A stretch of 33,280 nucleotides of DNA from Bacteriovorax sp. Its GTDB lineage: Bacteria > Bdellovibrionota > Bacteriovoracia > Bacteriovoracales > Bacteriovoracaceae. How positions within the stretch are numbered: the stretch's first letter is position 1; each line of letters starts with the position of its first letter. Position numbers and translations under genes: made by a program. The notes beneath the pieces were generated by a model that saw nothing but the letters and a program-made list of their open reading frames with translations, had not been told where the DNA came from and did no database searches. Below, piece after piece: positions 29,910-33,280 of this stretch. The stretch spans positions 1 to 33,280 of the forward strand of contig JACMNL010000077.1 in the NCBI GenBank assembly GCA_014378525.1, in the 5' to 3' direction.

Positions 29910-31133
29910 TCAGATATTTTTCTCTAAATGAGTGCGTTGTGAATGATAAATGCCATGTCCGCCAGAAAAAAGATAACTCGATACAACAGCTAATGCTGCA
30001 TAAGCTCCTATGCCCGGTCCGAAAAGTTCAAAAGCAAGAATAACACTGGCAATTGGAACATTGGCAGCACCGGCAAAGACAGCAACAAAACCAAGTGCAG
30101 CGAGCACAGGGTAATCCAGCGGTAAAATATATGAAAGACTATTTCCCAGAGTTGAACCGATGTAAAAAAGTGACATCACTTCCCCACCCTTAAAACCAGA
30201 TCCCAGAGAAACTGAAGTCATAAAGATTTTGCCCAGAAAATCCCAGGGATAAACATGTTGAGTAAAACTCGCATGAATAATTTCTTCACCAAGATTGTGA
30301 TAGCGATCTGAACCAATGGCATAAAAACTTACCATCACGATCATTCCACCGATGATGGGATGATAAAGATTATTCGGAATGTATACCTTATAAAGATCTT
30401 TTACTTTATGAATCGACCAGACAAAAAACTTTGCAGCGTAACCAAAAATAATTCCTGCAACGACAGCACTTAAAAGTCCAATTACAGAAATATTTGGAAC
30501 TTCGAGATAAAAATAATGTGGATGAACTACGCCCAATAAAAGTGCCGTATAATAACCGGAAATAGCGGCCACTAAACATGGCAACAAAGCATCGTAGACC
30601 AATGTGCCGATGAATAAAACTTCGAAACCAAAAATAGCTCCGGCAATCGGAGTACCGAAGATTGAAGCAAACCCAGCACTCATCCCCATCATCAGAATTA
30701 GTTTTCTATTCGTAAAAAATTTATCGAGATATTTTGAAAACTGGTCACTGATACCGGCGCCCATCTGAACAGCACCACCTTCACGTCCGACAGAAGCCCC
30801 GAATAGATGTGAAATAACTGCACCGATAAAAATCATAGGCACCATTCGAAACGGGATGATTTTTTTCGGATCGTGAATTTCATCGAGAATTAGATTATTT
30901 CCGTTTTCAACTCCGCTACCGTAAGTTTTGTAAAATAAGGCCACAAAAAATCCTGCGACAGGAAGAAAAAGAATCAGCCAGGTATGGGCACGTCGAAATT
31001 CAATCGCCCAATTTACAGAGTTAAAAAATAAGGTGGAAGCAAGTCCGGAAAATGCACCGATCACTACAGCAAGTGAACACCAGACTACCATTTTACGGAG
31101 CATCGAGGGATTGAAGGCTGAAAGTTTGTACAT
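29910..31133 (-). CDS. CLC-family channel/antiporter, CLC-F-like (fluoride-type)
   Basis: A 407-aa protein with the multi-helix fold of CLC anion channels and antiporters. The region FGASVGREGGAVQMG (Glu118 as gating residue) matches the GREGx motif. The first filter segment reads GSGVENGNNLILDEIH instead of the classical GSGIP, and the later filter is GSGFKGGEVMSLFYIG. The NGNNLILDEIH and GFKGGEV patterns are, from memory, typical of the CLC-F clade that exports fluoride in exchange for protons. It has no CBS domains. Classical chloride transport cannot be excluded. The promoter TTTACA-17-TATTAT lies 36 bp upstream. Divergent from the next gene. Confidence 0.85.
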   Translation of the reverse strand: MYKLSAFNPSMLRKMVVWCSLAVVIGAFSGLASTLFFNSVNWAIEFRRAHTWLILFLPVAGFFVALFYKTYGSGVENGNNLILDEIHDPKKIIPFRMVPMIFIGAVISHLFGASVGREGGAVQMGAGISDQFSKYLDKFFTNRKLILMMGMSAGFASIFGTPIAGAIFGFEVLFIGTLVYDALLPCLVAAISGYYTALLLGVVHPHYFYLEVPNISVIGLLSAVVAGIIFGYAAKFFVWSIHKVKDLYKVYIPNNLYHPIIGGMIVMVSFYAIGSDRYHNLGEEIIHASFTQHVYPWDFLGKIFMTSVSLGSGFKGGEVMSLFYIGSTLGNSLSYILPLDYPVLAALGFVAVFAGAANVPIASVILAFELFGPGIGAYAALAVVSSYLFSGGHGIYHSQRTHLEKNI

Positions 31134-31168
31134 TAGATTTTACCCTAGTTTTTATTGCTAGTTAGCGA

Positions 31169-31197
31169 ATAATACGCCTCCCAAACTATCATGTAAA
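31169..31197 (-). promoter_or_regulatory. Promoter of the CLC gene
   Basis: On the minus strand TTTACA and TATTAT are 17 bp apart, placing the transcription start about 29 nt before the CLC start codon at 31133. The -35 is part of the palindrome at 31191-31205. Confidence 0.65.
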
Positions 31198-31220
31198 GTT
31201 TACATTTTCTCAATGTAAAC
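31191..31220. promoter_or_regulatory. Operator-like repeats ATGTAAA/TTTACAT in the divergent gap
   Basis: A 15-bp palindrome ATGTAAA-G-TTTACAT (31191-31205) is followed by ATGTAAAC (31213-31220), which forms a second perfect inverted repeat with GTTTACAT (8-7-8). The three half-sites cover the CLC -35 and reach the expected -35 position of the plus-strand gene. One regulator could thus control both divergent genes. Confidence 0.55.
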
Positions 31221-31233
31221 GCATCAGATTCAC

Positions 31234-31239
31234 TATAAT
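31234..31239 (+). promoter_or_regulatory. -10 box just before the flippase-like gene
   Basis: A perfect TATAAT ends 7 nt before the ATG at 31247. No good -35 is seen at 16-18 bp; the operator repeats lie there instead. The position predicts a transcript that begins at the start codon. Confidence 0.55.
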
Positions 31240-31246
31240 GCCGCCC

Positions 31247-32236
31247 ATGAGTGAAAAGAATAAAAAGATCTATCACGCCATACTTCTGGTACTCTCTCTT
31301 GCGCTTTTTGCAGGACTGATTTTTTATGTCCAAAAAAACAGCAACAGTTTCACTCAATTAAAATCTGTTAAACTTCCTTTCGTTGTTCTACTAATTTTAA
31401 TTCATGCACTTTATTTCTGGCTGCTTGGAATGACTCATAAACTTCCTTTAAAAAAACACAATATCCTTCTCACGTTTAAAGAATGGTATGGCCTCTGCAT
31501 GGTTTCTGAATTATTCAACATGCTTCTGCCTGCAAACGGTGGAACAGGTATTCGTATGCTTTATATCAAAGATAAAAAGAAACTTCCTATGCGTGAATTT
31601 CTCGCAATGAGTTTTGCAATTGTTCTGATAGGTTTTACGTTTTTAGGGATCATGGGAATTATTTACTGCGAATTTTTTTTGAAAAAAAACGATACAATAT
31701 TCGTCTTGCTTGAGTCTGTTTTTATAGCTCTGGCAATTTCCGGGTCGATATTAATTTTTGCAACAGAAACAATCGCAAAGTTTTTTAAATTTAAACGTAA
31801 GCACTCTCCTAAATTTTATCTGAAGGATTATAAACTTACTGCTCTTGCAACTTTGTGCTGGATCGGAATGTTTATTCTTTTTCCACTTAAAATATATTTA
31901 TCTTTTTTAGCAATAGGAATTGATCTTTCCTTTGCCCAGAGTTTTGAAATCAGTTTAATTCTGATGGTGGCTTCTCTGTTTCAGGTCCTTCCGGGAAATA
32001 TTGGAGTAAAGGAAATCATTACTGCTTACGTCGCAAAACAATATGGAATCCCTTTCGAGACGGCCCTTCTTGCAAGTTTAATCGACAGGACTATTTTATT
32101 AGTATTTTTGTTTCCGGTTGGATTTTACTTTTACTGGCAACTATTCCTTGAAGTAAGCATTCCCCAGTTAAACCTGCCCAATCTTGTCTCCAATTTATCG
32201 ATGCCGTTTAAAAAACGTATTAATAAATCAATTTAG
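31247..32236 (+). CDS. Lysylphosphatidylglycerol synthase TM-type integral membrane protein
   Basis: A 329-aa protein with about eight transmembrane helices, matching the LPG synthase transmembrane/UPF0104 family. The region near residues 235-265 (LFQVLPGNIGVKEIITAY) is the family signature (PGxxGxxE). LLPANGGTGIRMLYI in the first half is also typical. Members lacking the aminoacyl-transferase domain, like this one, are thought to act as lipid flippases. The ATG at 31247 is preferred to the one nine bases upstream because the latter overlaps the -10 box TATAAT. No Shine-Dalgarno is visible, so translation may be leaderless. The phosphoesterase gene follows after 16 nt. Confidence 0.82.
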   Translation: MSEKNKKIYHAILLVLSLALFAGLIFYVQKNSNSFTQLKSVKLPFVVLLILIHALYFWLLGMTHKLPLKKHNILLTFKEWYGLCMVSELFNMLLPANGGTGIRMLYIKDKKKLPMREFLAMSFAIVLIGFTFLGIMGIIYCEFFLKKNDTIFVLLESVFIALAISGSILIFATETIAKFFKFKRKHSPKFYLKDYKLTALATLCWIGMFILFPLKIYLSFLAIGIDLSFAQSFEISLILMVASLFQVLPGNIGVKEIITAYVAKQYGIPFETALLASLIDRTILLVFLFPVGFYFYWQLFLEVSIPQLNLPNLVSNLSMPFKKRINKSI

Positions 32237-32240
32237 AATC

Positions 32241-32246
32241 TATACT
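32241..32246 (+). promoter_or_regulatory. Possible -10 box directly before the phosphoesterase gene
   Basis: TATACT ends 6 nt before the ATG at 32253, and no Shine-Dalgarno is present in the 16-nt gap after the flippase-like gene. A -35 is not convincing, so translational reinitiation from the upstream gene is an alternative. Confidence 0.3.
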
Positions 32247-32252
32247 ATTTAA

Positions 32253-33280
32253 ATGAATCTAATTCCTACGATTGTTTCTGCAATTTTATCAGTAGCTGTA
32301 TGGCTATACTTTCGATTAAGCTTTCGGCGTCACTTCGTCATCCATTACAATTTAAATAATGGCTGGGCCTGGTTTTTTGATTTTTTCATTATTTTCTCGA
32401 CGATGTTTCGTTTCCTTTCAAGAACCAATTTTAAAGGCGGCTGGTTTACAGCGCTTACTCTTACAAGTAATACCCTGTTAGGATTTTTTGGATTCATTGC
32501 CCTCATTCTTTTAGCTCTTGATGGAGTTTCCTTTTTAAAATTCTTAAGGAAAAAATATCTGCTTAAAAACCAGGAAATTAAAAATCCTGGCAAAGATGAA
32601 AATGCCTTCTCAAGAAGAAATTTTTTAAAAAGTAATTTTACTGTGGCCACAGTTGCCGGCAGTGGAATCATTACTGGAGTAGGATTTGTAAATTCGTTTG
32701 ATCCCAAAATCGTTCCAGTTAACATTCCTTTAGCTGAAAATCATTCTCACTTAAAAGGCCTGAAAATAGTTCAGCTTTCAGACATGCATATCGGCCCAGT
32801 ATTAAAAGCTGATTTCGTGAAATTACTGGTTGAAAAAGTGAATGCTCTCAATCCGGATATTGTCGTCATTACTGGTGACATCATTGATGGACAGGTTGAA
32901 AATATCGCGGAAGATTTAATTCCGCTTAAAGAACTTAAATCAAAACATGGAACATTTTTTACAACGGGTAATCACGAGTACTACTGGAACTCCAGAGAAT
33001 GGAGTGATTACATTTCAAGCCTGGGAATCAAAGTCTTAAATAATGAGAACGTTCAATTAACTCATAACGATTCTCCATTTTATCTGGCTGGAGTAACTGA
33101 TATTTCCAGCACTAAATACGACCAGAAAAATCCTTATGATCCGGCAAAAGCCATTGAAGGTATTCCAGTAAACGCTTACAAAATTTTAATGTCTCATCAG
33201 CCTAAAACATGTTTTTTAACTTCAAAATTAAAATATGATGTTCAGCTTTCCGGCCATACTCATGGCGGTCAGGGATTTCC
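32253..33280 (+). CDS. Membrane-anchored metallophosphoesterase (YkuE/YaeI-like), 3' end missing
   Basis: At least 342 residues are encoded before the window ends. About three N-terminal helices (~4-20, 38-53, 68-93) precede SRRNFLKS (residues 120-127), a perfect twin-arginine-type motif, then a hydrophobic stretch (128-147). The calcineurin-like phosphoesterase domain follows with its metal-ligand motifs: LSDMHIG (175-181), TGDIIDG (207-213), GNHEYYW (239-245), MSHQP (313-317) and SGHTHGGQ (333-340). The family includes YkuE and YaeI, which are Tat-linked or UDP-sugar-lipid phosphoesterases. The likely role is in envelope phospholipid or sugar-lipid turnover. It starts 16 nt after the flippase-like gene, suggesting linked function. 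Confidence 0.9.
   Translation, partial: MNLIPTIVSAILSVAVWLYFRLSFRRHFVIHYNLNNGWAWFFDFFIIFSTMFRFLSRTNFKGGWFTALTLTSNTLLGFFGFIALILLALDGVSFLKFLRKKYLLKNQEIKNPGKDENAFSRRNFLKSNFTVATVAGSGIITGVGFVNSFDPKIVPVNIPLAENHSHLKGLKIVQLSDMHIGPVLKADFVKLLVEKVNALNPDIVVITGDIIDGQVENIAEDLIPLKELKSKHGTFFTTGNHEYYWNSREWSDYISSLGIKVLNNENVQLTHNDSPFYLAGVTDISSTKYDQKNPYDPAKAIEGIPVNAYKILMSHQPKTCFLTSKLKYDVQLSGHTHGGQGF

Noticed and set aside
31134..31168. Fluoride riboswitch before the CLC gene
   Set aside because: The leader predicted from the promoter is only ~29 nt and shows no crcB-type conserved segments.
32345..32725. 126-aa minus-strand open frame
   Set aside because: Lies opposite the phosphoesterase, whose metal-ligand motifs continue in frame to the window end.

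Overview
This window looks like the chromosome of an AT-rich, Gram-negative, aerobically respiring bacterium. There is a partial rRNA operon, many lipoprotein and signal-peptide genes, an AsmA-type envelope protein and an aa3-type respiratory chain. The split, b6f-like cytochrome b, the CtaA-CtaB fusion and the gene style fit Bdellovibrionota (Bacteriovorax-like bacteria). That placement is an inference from gene content; only about 95 nt of 16S rRNA are visible. I see no insertion sequence, prophage, CRISPR array or clear sign of recent transfer.

Layout. 1-540: 5' end of a 16S rRNA gene on the minus strand, preceded by a leader with boxA, a tRNA-Ala(UGC) and a strong promoter. 600-3420: small envelope genes (lipoprotein cyclophilin, DODA-type dioxygenase, secreted dual-specificity-like phosphatase, small secreted protein). 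3472-10579, minus strand: cytochrome c oxidase locus, transcribed as heme O/A synthase fusion, subunit II, subunit I, a degenerate subunit III, diheme lipoprotein cytochrome c, SCO copper chaperone, His-rich subunit IV. 10702-12952, plus strand: tryptophan 2,3-dioxygenase and a kynureninase-like enzyme. 12935-20655, minus strand: quinol:cytochrome c oxidoreductase locus, transcribed as HEAT-repeat membrane protein, Rieske protein, cytochrome b6-like, subunit IV-like, an eight-heme cytochrome c, a canonical subunit III, a 71-aa CxxC membrane protein and a DUF420/CtaM-like protein. 20794-24828: membrane proteins of unknown function, an acetyl-CoA acetyltransferase, a coiled-coil protein and an orphan FliG C-domain-like protein. 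24838-29848, minus strand: tightly overlapping operon of wHTH regulator, AsmA protein, MtnA, Ppx/GppA and a cNMP-binding-like protein. 29910-33280: CLC-type channel/antiporter, an LPG-synthase-TM-type membrane protein and a metallophosphoesterase cut by the window end.

How it works together. The two minus-strand respiratory loci probably build one electron-transfer route: menaquinol to the b6f-like complex, then through the multiheme cytochrome to a CuA/heme-copper oxidase. The bc-type locus contains an oxidase subunit III and an oxidase maturation factor, which suggests physical or assembly coupling of the two complexes. I regard this hybrid bc/oxidase module, with its HEAT protein and eight-heme cytochrome replacing c1, as the most interesting system here. 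Secondary themes are genes with a -10 box 6-7 nt before an ATG that lacks a Shine-Dalgarno sequence (probable leaderless mRNAs), several compact operators in divergent or autoregulated promoters, and convergent gene pairs whose ends overlap or nearly touch.
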